From Azovibrio restrictus (GTDB taxonomy: Bacteria; Bacteroidota; Bacteroidia; Chitinophagales; Chitinophagaceae), in assembly GCA_029255605.1 (NCBI GenBank), contig JANLJF010000068.1, forward strand, positions 1 through 43,017: a stretch of DNA of 43,017 bases. Reading direction: 5' to 3'. Under the pieces are notes generated by a model that did not search any database, was not told where the DNA came from, and saw nothing but the letters and a program-made list of their open reading frames with translations. Of this stretch, positions 7,744-17,300 are shown in pieces (the first letter of the stretch is position 1; each line of letters begins with the position of its first letter). A program made the position numbers and the translations under genes.

Positions 7744-9912
7744 ATGTTTAAAACTCCTTTAAGAGTTCCATTTATCAAGACTGTCATTTTACTCTCATTC
7801 GTTGGTTTTAATTGTCATACTTATGCCAAAGAAGGCATGTGGCTGCCCCCTACCGTAAAAGGCAGGGAAAAAGACATGAAAAGTATGGGCCTGGAAGTAC
7901 CCGTTGAGCAATTATATAATGAAAACGGCACCGGCCTTAATAATGCCGTGGTGCTGTTTGGCAAAGGGTGCACCGGCGAGGTTATTTCGTCAAAAGGGCT
8001 GGTGCTTACCAACCACCACTGCGGCTATGGTACTGTGCAAGGGCTCAGCAATAAAGAACACGATTATTTCGCCGATGGCTTCTGGGCCAAAAATAATGGG
8101 GAAGAACTACCGTGCCCCGGCCTTACCGTCACTTTTGTAAGACGTATGGAAAATGTGAGCGACCGGATATTGGCGAATATTGATGATACACTGAGCGAAG
8201 CTGCAAGGGCATCCGTAATAAATGTACGCATTGCCAACCTGGAAAAAGGCTATAAATTTTCTACCGGTATGGATGCTATGATAAAACCATACTATAATGG
8301 CAACCAATATTGGGTAATACTTTCTGAAACATATAGGGACGTACGCCTGGTGGGCTTCCCGCCCAACGGCATTGGTTCTTTTGGCGGCGATACCGACAAC
8401 TGGATGTGGCCGCGCCACACGGGCGATTTTAGCATCTTCCGTATTTATGCAGGCAAAGACAATAAGCCTGCCGACTATTCAAAAGACAATAAGCCCTACG
8501 AAACATCGCAGTTCTTCACCATCAATGCCGGTGGGTATAAAGAGGGCGACTTTACTATGGTATATGGTTTCCCCGGCACTACTATGGAATACATCTCGTC
8601 ATACCAGCTGAACCATATCTATTCTATCATAGACCCGATACGCATAGAGGCACGTACTAAGAGGCTGGCCGCATGGACCAAAAGCATGGAAGCCGATCGC
8701 AATGTATTCCTGAAATATACATCGAAACGTGCGGGCGTAGCCAATGGCTGGAAGAAGTGGCAGGGCGAAGTACGCGGCCTGCGCATCAACAATGTGATGG
8801 GCAAAAAACAGGAATATGAAAAACAATTTCAGCAATGGGCGGTAACGGATAACCCCATGTCTTATGCCGACGACCTGCTGGCGCAAATGGAAGCAAAGGC
8901 CAATGCAGTGAACGAACTGGTAAAAACAGACGAATATATCAAAGAAGCGGTGCTGGGTATCGAAATCATTCAGCAAGCCGCGGTGCTCGACAAGATGCTG
9001 CAGGTGATGCGTGCAAAAGGCAATTTCAATATCATTGATTCCCTGCAGAAGATTGTGGCATCAACAGAGGGCTTTTTCAAGAATTATGATGTGGAAACGG
9101 ATAAAAAAGTATTCGCTGAACTGATGCCCCTGTTTATGAAAAAAAATGCCGGGTATATACCCGAAACATTCAGAATGCAGTACACCACGAATGCCTCCGA
9201 CTATAATAAATGGGCTAATTATGTATATGCAGCTTCTGCCACATCTAAAGCCATGTTCCAGTCTATAACACAGGCACCCGATAGCCTTGTGATACTGGCA
9301 GACCCGGCCTGGCAATTATACAGCGCCATCACTAAGCTGCGCAAAGAACGCATCACACCCGCGTTAGGTAAATACAATGACCAGCAGACCTACCTGAACA
9401 GGCTGTATATGAACGCGCAAATGAAGCTGGACCGCAGTAAGAGCTTCTACCCCGATGCCAACCTTACATTGCGACTTACGTATGGCACAGTGAAAGGTAT
9501 AGACCCCGATGGACCTGCAGGCTACTCTTTCCAGACCAACCTGGATGAAGCAGTGCTGAAAAACAACCCGGAAGTAGAAGAGTTTAAAATGCCTGCCAAA
9601 TTAGTATCGCTGCAAAGCAATAAGGATTATGGTGTATGGAATACAAATGGCACTGTGCCGATAGCATTTATTGCCAACAACCATACATCGGGCGGCAACT
9701 CTGGTAGCCCTGTACTCAATGCCAAAGGTGAACTGATAGGTACCAACTTCGACAGGATATGGGAAGGCACGATGAGCGACCTGTATTTCGACCCGAAGCT
9801 GTGCCGCAATATAACACTGGATGTACGCTATACGCTGTTCATCATCGAAAAGTTCGGCGATGCGGGCTGGCTGCTGAAAGAAATGAAAATAGTGCGCCCT
9901 AAGGATAAATAA
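7744..9912 (+). CDS. S46 family dipeptidyl-peptidase, DPP11-type
   Basis: A 722-residue periplasmic serine peptidase that removes dipeptides from the N-terminus of peptides. The signal peptide starts at MFKTPLRV (ATG 7744) and ends near CHTYAKEG; an in-frame ATG at 7687 would put 19 residues in front of it and is less likely. The chymotrypsin-like catalytic set is visible: His in LTNHHCGYGTVQ, and Ser653 in GGNSGSPV. The S46 helical insertion fills the middle. Eighteen residues after the catalytic Ser lies Arg671 (NFDRIWEG), the position equivalent to Arg673 of P. gingivalis DPP11, which sets preference for Asp/Glu at P1; DPP7 enzymes have Gly there. The length agrees with the family. A terminator follows within 25 bases. 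Confidence 0.93.
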   Translation: MFKTPLRVPFIKTVILLSFVGFNCHTYAKEGMWLPPTVKGREKDMKSMGLEVPVEQLYNENGTGLNNAVVLFGKGCTGEVISSKGLVLTNHHCGYGTVQGLSNKEHDYFADGFWAKNNGEELPCPGLTVTFVRRMENVSDRILANIDDTLSEAARASVINVRIANLEKGYKFSTGMDAMIKPYYNGNQYWVILSETYRDVRLVGFPPNGIGSFGGDTDNWMWPRHTGDFSIFRIYAGKDNKPADYSKDNKPYETSQFFTINAGGYKEGDFTMVYGFPGTTMEYISSYQLNHIYSIIDPIRIEARTKRLAAWTKSMEADRNVFLKYTSKRAGVANGWKKWQGEVRGLRINNVMGKKQEYEKQFQQWAVTDNPMSYADDLLAQMEAKANAVNELVKTDEYIKEAVLGIEIIQQAAVLDKMLQVMRAKGNFNIIDSLQKIVASTEGFFKNYDVETDKKVFAELMPLFMKKNAGYIPETFRMQYTTNASDYNKWANYVYAASATSKAMFQSITQAPDSLVILADPAWQLYSAITKLRKERITPALGKYNDQQTYLNRLYMNAQMKLDRSKSFYPDANLTLRLTYGTVKGIDPDGPAGYSFQTNLDEAVLKNNPEVEEFKMPAKLVSLQSNKDYGVWNTNGTVPIAFIANNHTSGGNSGSPVLNAKGELIGTNFDRIWEGTMSDLYFDPKLCRNITLDVRYTLFIIEKFGDAGWLLKEMKIVRPKDK

Positions 9913-9933
9913 GTAATGAAACTATCATTTAAC

Positions 9934-9965
9934 GGCCGCTTCTATACCACGAAGCGGCTGTTTGT
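9934..9965 (+). terminator. Terminator of the S46 peptidase gene
   Basis: GCCGCTTC (9935-9942) and GAAGCGGC (9951-9958) form a perfect 8-bp stem followed by TGTTTGTAT, 22 bases after the stop codon. Its position also argues against starting the next gene at 9916. Confidence 0.65.
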
Positions 9966-9993
9966 ATATATTTACAACCACTTCTTTCTTATT

Positions 9994-10518
9994 ATGATAA
10001 CAAGAGCCGGAATATTTGTTACTACCATATGCACCGCAGCCATGCTTACCGCATGTGCGCAAACTAAAAAAACTGTCGTTGTAAAAAGCGGCGCTACCTA
10101 TGCCAAAACCATAGAGGCCACAGAACAAACCACCCTCCCCGGCCGCAAAGAAAGCGAACCCGTGCGCACACAAAAAATACTGCTGGTATGGAAGCAGAAG
10201 GAAACGCCCCAAACCTTTTACTGGCGTGGTGAAGACGGTTGGACGGATTGTACGGTAAGCAAAGCATCAAAGAACAATAAAAAGGCACCGCGCTACCAGT
10301 TTGGCGAAAACTGGTATGATACTAAAAACATAGGCTTGGACAAGATAAAGAAAGGCGATACACTGGAACTAACCATTACCCCCGGTGGTAAAAACGTGAT
10401 TCCTGCGGGGATAACTGCGGATATGAAAAACAGGCTTTTCTTCAAAACGGCTAAGACAGGCTGGCTATATCTGCCTGTTGAAAAATTCATAAAACGTCCG
10501 CCTGTAGCCATGCCATAG
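9994..10518 (+). CDS. Small lipoprotein, function unknown
   Basis: A 174-residue protein. The start MITRAGIFVTTICTAAMLTACAQ is a lipoprotein signal peptide with the lipobox LTAC. A longer frame opens at 9916, but that part contains the terminator of the preceding gene and would hide the signal peptide. The mature protein is basic and has a short Trp/Tyr-rich stretch (KQKETPQTFYWRGEDGWTDC) followed by a segment about a gap of charged residues and KKGDTLELTITPGGKN. I do not recognise a family. It converges with recN, with only 4 bases between the stop codons. Confidence 0.75.
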   Translation: MITRAGIFVTTICTAAMLTACAQTKKTVVVKSGATYAKTIEATEQTTLPGRKESEPVRTQKILLVWKQKETPQTFYWRGEDGWTDCTVSKASKNNKKAPRYQFGENWYDTKNIGLDKIKKGDTLELTITPGGKNVIPAGITADMKNRLFFKTAKTGWLYLPVEKFIKRPPVAMP

Positions 10519-10522
10519 CAAG

Positions 10523-12184
10523 CTACGCTATTACCAGCTCTTTGGCATTCTGCATAGCGGCATCGCTTGGCTTTTCGCCATCTATCATGCGGGCTATGGC
10601 CAGTATGCGCTCATCAGGTTGCAGCATACGTACACGTGTATTTATCTTGCCATCCTTACCTTCTTCTTTATATACATAGAAGTGGCTGTTGGCCTTTGCT
10701 GCTACCTGCGGCTGGTGCGTAATGCATATCACTTGATGGTATGCAGCCAGATTGCGCAGCAACACTCCCACCTGCTTGGCCGCTTCGCCAGATATACCGG
10801 TATCTACTTCATCAAATATCAGCGTAGGTAAGTGCATTGCCTTTGCCGTTTGCGATTTAATGCAGAGCATTATGCGGCTCATCTCCCCACCCGACGCGGC
10901 TTTATATACAGGCAGGTATTGCCCGCTCTTATTGGCATCCAGCATAAACTGTACATCATCCGTACCGAAGATACCCGGCTCACTTAGCGGGTTAACAGCA
11001 ATTTTAATACGTGCATTGGGCATACCTACCGGCCCTAGCAGGTTATTGATGCGTTCTTCTATCTGCGGTGCCGCCTCTTTTCTTCTAGCCGATAGCTGTT
11101 GTGCTTTATCTGCCACCTGTTTATATACAGCTTGCAACTCCGCTTCCAGCTTTGCAATGTTTTCATTCAGGTTCAGGCTGGCTTTCAGCTCTTCTTCCAG
11201 TTGTGCCTGTAGCGACAGCAATTCGTTCGTATTCTGTAAAGCATGCTTCTTTAGTAGCTTATAGCCAAGGTCTATACGCTCCTGTAGCTGGTTTAGTTTC
11301 CCTTCATCCAGGCTGATGTTACCTTCTATTGCAGAAAGTTCATTACTGATATCTTTCAGTTCTGCCCATGCAGATTGTAGCCTTTCATTAACAGTAGCCA
11401 CTTCGGGCACCAGTTCGCTGATGCCTTGCAGTTGCTGGGTTACACGTTTCAGTTCATTTATCATGGGCTGCTCACCTTCTGCCAAGGTACGGCCGGCAGC
11501 TTGCAGCACACCTAGTATCCTTTCCGCATTCGATAGCTGCTTCAGCTCCTGTTCTGCTTGCTCTATTTCATCTGTCTTGAACGATGCAGTAGTCAGTTCT
11601 TCCAGCAAAAACTGCTTGTAGTCTGCCTCTTTCTGCCATTGTGTCTGCTCGGCTTTCAGTTCGGTTATTGATGCTGTTATTTTTTTGTATTGTGCATATT
11701 GTTCCCGGTATTCTTTCCGCAACGCTATATTATCAGCCAGCGCATCCACCACATCCATCTGGAAATCATCATCACGCAGTGCCAGGTTATCAAACTGCTG
11801 GTGCAGATCTACCAACATACCTGTCAGCTTATTCAGCGTGCTGAGTGTTACAGGGGTATCATTAATAAATGCCCGCGATTTACCTGCTGTATTTATTTCG
11901 CGGCGTATGATGCACGAGGTATCATCATCCAGGTCGGCCTGCTGCATGGCCTGCCGGAAAGCGGTATTGTCTGCCACCTCAAAATGCGCTTCCACTATAC
12001 ATTTCTCTTCTTTATTGATGAGTACTGATGTATCGGCGCGTTCACCCAATATCAGCGACAGCGCACCCAATATGATACTCTTACCTGCACCTGTTTCACC
12101 CGTTACAATATTCAGGTGTTTATCGGGCGCTAAAGAAAGGTGGTCGATTATAGCGTAATTGTGGATTACCAGTTTTTGCAGCAT
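10523..12184 (-). CDS. recN: DNA repair protein RecN
   Basis: A 553-residue SMC-like ATPase for double-strand break repair. The N-terminal half-ATPase has LQKLVIHNYAIID and Walker A GETGAGKS (residues 29-36) with GALSLILGERAD. A long coiled coil follows (about 150-360, rich in Glu, Gln and Leu). The C-terminal half has the signature AASGGEMSRIMLCIK and Walker B LIFDEVDTGISGEAA, then ICITHQPQVAAKA. This order is diagnostic for RecN, and the length is right. The -7 box on the minus strand (12190-12197) is only 5 bases from the ATG. RecN sits beside coaBC/porD in many Bacteroidota; here it is about 14 kb away from them. Confidence 0.96.
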   Translation of the reverse strand: MLQKLVIHNYAIIDHLSLAPDKHLNIVTGETGAGKSIILGALSLILGERADTSVLINKEEKCIVEAHFEVADNTAFRQAMQQADLDDDTSCIIRREINTAGKSRAFINDTPVTLSTLNKLTGMLVDLHQQFDNLALRDDDFQMDVVDALADNIALRKEYREQYAQYKKITASITELKAEQTQWQKEADYKQFLLEELTTASFKTDEIEQAEQELKQLSNAERILGVLQAAGRTLAEGEQPMINELKRVTQQLQGISELVPEVATVNERLQSAWAELKDISNELSAIEGNISLDEGKLNQLQERIDLGYKLLKKHALQNTNELLSLQAQLEEELKASLNLNENIAKLEAELQAVYKQVADKAQQLSARRKEAAPQIEERINNLLGPVGMPNARIKIAVNPLSEPGIFGTDDVQFMLDANKSGQYLPVYKAASGGEMSRIMLCIKSQTAKAMHLPTLIFDEVDTGISGEAAKQVGVLLRNLAAYHQVICITHQPQVAAKANSHFYVYKEEGKDGKINTRVRMLQPDERILAIARMIDGEKPSDAAMQNAKELVIA

Positions 12185-12189
12185 CGTCG

Positions 12190-12197
12190 CAAAAATA
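12190..12197 (-). promoter_or_regulatory. -7 box of recN
   Basis: The minus strand reads TATTTTTG, an exact TAnnTTTG, 5 bases before the recN ATG. This predicts a leaderless transcript. Confidence 0.55.
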
Positions 12198-12265
12198 ATT
12201 AATAGTGTGTAGTGTATTGCAGCTATCTGACATTTAAGATTAAGTTATCTTCCTGTGCTATTTAT

Positions 12266-12273
12266 TACTTTTG
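12266..12273 (+). promoter_or_regulatory. -7 box of the rlmI-like gene
   Basis: TACTTTTG is an exact TAnnTTTG match lying 4 bases before the ATG at 12278. It places the transcript start at or next to the start codon and excludes the upstream in-frame start at 12212. Confidence 0.6.
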
Positions 12274-12277
12274 CACG

Positions 12278-13450
12278 ATGGCTAAATTTTTTCTAAGAAA
12301 AAAGGTGGGCGACCGTGTAGTAAACGGCCACCCATGGATATTTGGTAATGAACTGGGCGATAGCGAAGGCGAATATGAAGCCGGAGATATAGTGGAGGTT
12401 TTTTCTTCAAATGGTTCTTTTATAGGCAAGGGTTATGTAAACCCTGCATCGCAAATACGCATCAGGCTGGTAACCCGCGATAAAAATGAAGTAGTTGATG
12501 ACAACTTCTTTTACAACCGCATAAAAGAGGCATGGGAATACAGGCAAAGCATAGGCTATGTAGAAAACTGTCGCCTGATATTTGGCGAGGCCGATAGCCT
12601 GCCTGCCCTTATCATAGATAAGTTCAACGATTACTTTGTAATACAAACGCTGGCATTGGGTATAGACAAGTGGAAACAAGCTATAGTAGATGCGTTGAAT
12701 AAAATATTTAAACCCAAGGGCATCTATGAGCGTAATGACGTTCCTGTCAGGGAACTGGAAGGACTGCCACAGCAAAAGGGCTTTTTGTCAGCCCCTTTCG
12801 ATACCAATATAATACTGAATGAAAATGGACTGAAATTTCATGTAGATATTGAGAATGGGCAGAAAACAGGCTATTTCCTTGACCAGCAAGACAACCGCCG
12901 TGCCATACAGCACATTGTAAAAGGCGCCGACGTACTGGAGGCTTTTTGCTATACCGGTACTTTCTCGCTACACGCTGCACATTATGGTGCTAAAAACGTA
13001 CTGGGGCTTGACATTTCGGAGAATGCCGTTAAAACAGCCCGCCGCAATGCAGAGTTGAATGGGTACGACAATATATGCAAGTTTGAAGCGGTGAACGCCT
13101 TTGATGTATTGAAACAATGGGTAAAAGAAGGCAAACGCTATGATGTGGTGATGCTGGACCCGCCTGCATTTACCAAGAGCCGCGAAAATATCCAGAAAGC
13201 TATTACCGGCTATAAAGAAATAAACCTGCGTGGTATGAAGCTGACCAAACCCGGCGGCTTTTTGGTAACGGCATCGTGCACCAACCTGGTACCGCCCGAT
13301 ATGTTTTTAAAAACCATAGAAATGGCGGCTAAAGATGCCCGCCGCAAAATAAGGCAGGTAACCTGGCAAACACAGGCATCAGACCACCCGATACTGTGGC
13401 ATGTACCTACCACCCAATACTTAAAATTCCTGATTGTGCAGGTAATGTAA
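12278..13450 (+). CDS. rlmI: Class I rRNA methyltransferase, RlmI-like
   Basis: A 390-residue SAM-dependent RNA methyltransferase. The N-terminal PUA domain (about residues 1-75) begins KFFLRKKVGDRVVNGHPWIFGNEL, a middle region follows (LIFGEADSLPALIIDKF), and the Rossmann methyltransferase domain has VLEAFCYTGTFSLHAA (SAM binding), VLGLDISENAV and VMLDPPAFTKS; a cysteine lies in TASCTN. This is the layout of RlmI, which makes m5C1962 in 23S rRNA. A frame opens at 12212, but the promoter and the PUA start support the ATG at 12278. Position specificity within the COG1092 group is inferred. The gene is divergent from recN and ends at a palindromic terminator. Confidence 0.88.
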   Translation: MAKFFLRKKVGDRVVNGHPWIFGNELGDSEGEYEAGDIVEVFSSNGSFIGKGYVNPASQIRIRLVTRDKNEVVDDNFFYNRIKEAWEYRQSIGYVENCRLIFGEADSLPALIIDKFNDYFVIQTLALGIDKWKQAIVDALNKIFKPKGIYERNDVPVRELEGLPQQKGFLSAPFDTNIILNENGLKFHVDIENGQKTGYFLDQQDNRRAIQHIVKGADVLEAFCYTGTFSLHAAHYGAKNVLGLDISENAVKTARRNAELNGYDNICKFEAVNAFDVLKQWVKEGKRYDVVMLDPPAFTKSRENIQKAITGYKEINLRGMKLTKPGGFLVTASCTNLVPPDMFLKTIEMAAKDARRKIRQVTWQTQASDHPILWHVPTTQYLKFLIVQVM

Positions 13451-13488
13451 CCTTCCGCACAGTTTTCAAAAACCTTATTACAAAAAAT

Positions 13489-13512
13489 AAAGGCTGCTCA
13501 TGAGCAGCCTTT
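13489..13512. terminator. Bidirectional terminator between the rlmI-like gene and the repeat protein gene
   Basis: A perfect 24-base palindrome with arms AAAGGCTGCTCA (13489-13500) and TGAGCAGCCTTT (13501-13512), A-rich on the left and T-rich on the right, lies between two convergent genes. Confidence 0.8.
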
Positions 13513-13536
13513 ATAATATTTTAACTGTTTAAAATC

Positions 13537-14076
13537 TTACAGTTGGTTGTATATCTGTGCATCTGCACTACGGGCTATACCATAGTATTGGAAAGATTTA
13601 CGACGATATCCTTTTTTGTAATAAGCATCTGTATTTGCTTCTTCAGGTATTGTAACCCAGTCATGATTTTTAGGCACATACCAGCGGTAAACACCTACAG
13701 TGTTAGGTCCACGGCGTGTCAGCGCATAGAATTGGAGCTTCTTGCCTGTATAACCCATTTTTATCATATCATCATCAGAAAACTCATCTTCTGCGATGGA
13801 AGCATAATCTTTAGTATCCGGATTGTACCAGCTGTTAATGGCTACACGGCCTGGAGCCGGGTTACGGTAAGCAACGAAAATGTGCGTTTTTTCTTTCCAG
13901 TTCCAGTTCAGCATTTGGCCTTCCTGGTATTCCCCATCAGCTACTGTTATATAGTTCTGGTCATTCGGATTGTACCAACGATATACTCTAACTAGTTCAT
14001 CGTCTTGTGCAAAACCTTTATTAGCAGCAAAAACCGAAGCCAGCACAGTTGTAACGAGGATGAAGGTTTTTTTCAT
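13537..14076 (-). CDS. Secreted triple-repeat protein, DUF5648-like
   Basis: A 179-residue secreted protein. The signal peptide starts at MKKTFILV (ATG at 14076) and is cleaved near GFAQ (residue 24); the frame opens 11 codons earlier, which is not plausible as a secretion signal. The mature part is three imperfect repeats of about 50 residues, each opening with a Trp-Tyr pair and a polar turn (VYRWYNPNDQNYITV, INSWYNPDTKDYASI, VYRWYVPKNHDWVTI), followed by an acidic stretch and ending in GYxxKxxQFYA-like strands. This pattern resembles DUF5648 repeats, which occur on exported bacterial proteins. No catalytic motif is seen. Possible role in the periplasm or at the cell surface; the family call is by pattern only. 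Confidence 0.75.
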   Translation of the reverse strand: MKKTFILVTTVLASVFAANKGFAQDDELVRVYRWYNPNDQNYITVADGEYQEGQMLNWNWKEKTHIFVAYRNPAPGRVAINSWYNPDTKDYASIAEDEFSDDDMIKMGYTGKKLQFYALTRRGPNTVGVYRWYVPKNHDWVTIPEEANTDAYYKKGYRRKSFQYYGIARSADAQIYNQL

Positions 14077-14116
14077 AATTGAGCGCTTTTTTTCTAAATC
14101 GTTTCCCAAAATACAT

Positions 14117-14160
14117 AAAAAAAAAATTGCCTTGCAAGAGGTAGGGACAATTTTTTTTTT
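14117..14160. repeat. 13-bp A/T inverted repeat
   Basis: AAAAAAAAAATTG (14117-14129) and CAATTTTTTTTTT (14148-14160) are perfect inverted copies with an 18-base spacer. It sits 41 bases upstream of the start of the minus-strand repeat-protein gene and about 50 bases before the secA promoter. The two A-tracts could bend DNA or act as UP-like elements. Confidence 0.7.
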
Positions 14161-14186
14161 ACGCCCGTCATATCCTGTCTTAATCC

Positions 14187-14217
14187 TTGCTCAAATGCGG
14201 CTTTTGGCGTAGCTTTG
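14187..14217 (+). promoter_or_regulatory. secA promoter
   Basis: TTG (14187-14189) and TAGCTTTG (14210-14217, exact TAnnTTTG) are 20 bases apart, the best -33/-7 pair in the window. It would give a leader of about 147 bases before the secA ATG. Confidence 0.6.
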
Positions 14218-14368
14218 AGGCCCTTTAAGTGTCAGCATGGCAGTTTTAAAAAGCTGCATACATTTTGATACTTAATTATTTCGATGTTAGAAAGTTCGTT
14301 ATTTAAAGATAATCACCTTTCTTACTTCATTTTTTTGAAAACATACTGTAAATACTACAATTAACAAG

Positions 14369-17300
14369 ATGATTGGTTTTCTTTCAAAATTATTTGGCGG
14401 TAGCAAGTCGGATAAAGACGTAAAACGCACGCAACCGATTGTGGCCGAAATAAACCGTATCTACGGCGAACTGCAATCCCTCTCTCATGATGAGCTGCGT
14501 AACAAAACACAAGAGTTTCGCCAGCAGATACGCGAACACCTGAAAGATATAGATGCAGAGATTGCCCAGCAAAAGGCTGCAGCTGAAAGTTTTGATGCCG
14601 GCGATGTGCAATCGCGCGAGGCTGTTTATAATGAAATAGACAAGCTGGTAAAAAAGCGCGATGAGCAGATAGAGGTGATACTGGAAAAGATAATGCCGCA
14701 GGCCTTTGCCGTGGTAAAGGAGGCTGCACGCCGCTTTAAAGAAAACACCGAACTGGTTTCTACAGCTACAGAGCTGGATAAAGAACTGGCACTGGAAAAA
14801 GACCACATACGCATAGAAGGTGATAAAGCCATCTACAGCAATACATGGCAGGCTGCGGGCAGTACCGTTACCTGGAACATGGTGCACTATGATGTGCAGC
14901 TGATAGGCGGTATGACCCTGCACGAAGGTAAAATAGCAGAAATGGCTACCGGTGAGGGTAAAACCCTGGTATCTACATTACCGGCTTACCTGAATGCATT
15001 ACCCGGAGAAGGCGTACATATTGTAACGGTGAACGATTACCTGGCCCGTCGTGACCAGGAGTGGAACAGCCCCCTGTTTGAATTCCTGGGTATTACTACC
15101 GATTGTATAGACAAACACCAACCCAACTCGCCTATGCGCCGCAAAGCGTATATGGCCGATATTACATACGGTACCAATAACGAATTTGGTTTTGACTACT
15201 TGCGCGATAACATGGTGCACCACCCCAGCGAAATGGTGCAACGCAAGCACCACTATGCTATGGTGGATGAGGTGGATAGCGTATTGGTGGATGATGCGCG
15301 TACCCCGCTTATCATATCAGGCCCTGTGCCCCGTGGTGATGAGCAACAGTTCCACGCGCTGAAACCACGCATCGAACGCCTGCTGGAAGCACAGAAGCGT
15401 GTGATCAACAATAGCATTACAGAAGCTAAAAAACTGATAAACGAAGGCAAAGCCGATAAAGACAATGGTGGCCTTCAGCTATACCGCGCATACAGGGGCT
15501 TGCCTAAAAACAGCGCCCTTATAAAATACCTGAGTGAAGAAGGTGTGCGCCAGGTACTGCAAAAATCGGAGAACTATTATATAGGTGAGCAAAAGCGCAA
15601 TATGCCCGTGGTAGATGCGGAACTGTTCTTCACTATAGATGAAAAGAACAACAGTGTAGACCTGACAGAAAAAGGCCTGGCACTGATTACCCAGTCGGGC
15701 GAAGACCCTAACTTCTTTGTACTGCCCGATATAGGTACCGAACTGGCTGAAATAGAAAAGCTGGCGGTGGCACCTGAAGAAAAGGCAGCACGCAAAGATG
15801 CCATGCTGCAAGACTATGCTATTAAAGCAGACCGTATCCACTCTGTTCAGCAATTGCTGAAAGCCTACACCTTATTTGATAAAGATGTAGAGTACGTAGT
15901 GATGGACGGCAAAGTGAAGATAGTAGATGAGCAAACGGGCCGTATACTGGATGGCCGACGCTATAGCGATGGCCTGCACCAGGCGATAGAAGCGAAAGAA
16001 AATGTAGAAGTGGAAGCTGCTACGCAAACCTTCGCCACCGTTACCTTGCAAAACTACTTCCGTATGTATCACAAGCTGGGTGGTATGACCGGTACTGCCG
16101 AAACGGAAGCAGGTGAGTTCTGGGAGATATACAAGCTGGATGTAGTAGCGATACCTACCAACCTGCCTATATCTCGCAAAGACCAGCAAGACCTGGTATA
16201 TAAAACCAAGCGAGAAAAATATAAAGCTGTAATAGACGAGATAGAAGCATTGCGTGGCGTAGGCCGCCCGGTGCTGGTGGGTACCACATCGGTAGAGGTT
16301 TCTGAATTGCTAAGCCGCATGCTGCAGCAAAAGAAAGTACCGCATAATATATTGAATGCCAAACAACACTCTAAAGAAGCACAGATCGTATCTGAAGCCG
16401 GTTTGGCAGGTGCTGTTACCATAGCTACCAACATGGCTGGCCGCGGTACCGACATCAAGCTGGGTCCCGGTGTTAAAGAAGCAGGTGGCCTTGCCATTAT
16501 AGGTACAGAGCGCCACGAAAGCCGCCGTGTAGACCGCCAGTTGCGTGGTCGTGCAGGCCGCCAGGGCGATCCCGGTACTTCACAGTTCTTTGTATCGCTG
16601 GAAGATGACCTGATGCGCCTGTTTGGCTCTGAGCGTATAGCCAGCCTGATGGACAAAATGGGCCATAAAGATGGCGAGGTGCTGCAACACAGCATGATCA
16701 CCAAATCGATAGAGCGTGCGCAGAAGAAAGTAGAAGAAAACAACTTTGGTATACGTAAACGCCTGCTGGAGTATGATGATATCATGAACTCTCAGCGCGA
16801 TGTTATTTACAAGCGCCGTAACCATGCCTTGTTTGGAGACCGCCTGGCTATCGACATCGACAATGCGATGTATGATGTATGCCTGGACATAGCAACCAAA
16901 TTTGAAGACAGCAGGGATTTTGAAGCCTTCAAGCTGGATGTAATGATGCACTTGGCTATGGAGCCGCAAGACATTACTGCTGACGAATTTGCTAAAGCAG
17001 ACCTCTCTACCATTGGCGACAAGCTATACCACCAGGTAAAAGAATTCTATGCCCGCAAATCAGCCGCCATCAGTGAGCATATTATGCCTACACTCAAGCA
17101 GATACATGCAGAGAATGGCGACCGCATCGAGAACATCGTCATACCATTTACAGATGGCATACGCGGCATACAGGTATATGCCAACCTGAAAGAAACGGTA
17201 GAAGGAAATGGCCGTCCTGTTATCCAGCAACTGGAAAAAGGCATGACGCTGGCATTGATAGATGATGCATGGAAAGACCACCTGCGTGCTATGGACGACC

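Noticed and set aside
9916-9993. Start of the small lipoprotein at 9916
   Set aside because: This part contains the terminator hairpin of the S46 gene; the lipoprotein signal begins at 9994.
12212-12277. Upstream extension of the rlmI-like gene
   Set aside because: This start lies before the -7 box TACTTTTG and the added residues do not belong to the PUA domain.
16069-16785. 238-codon open frame on the minus strand
   Set aside because: Antisense to secA; Ser/Arg-rich translation with no known motif.
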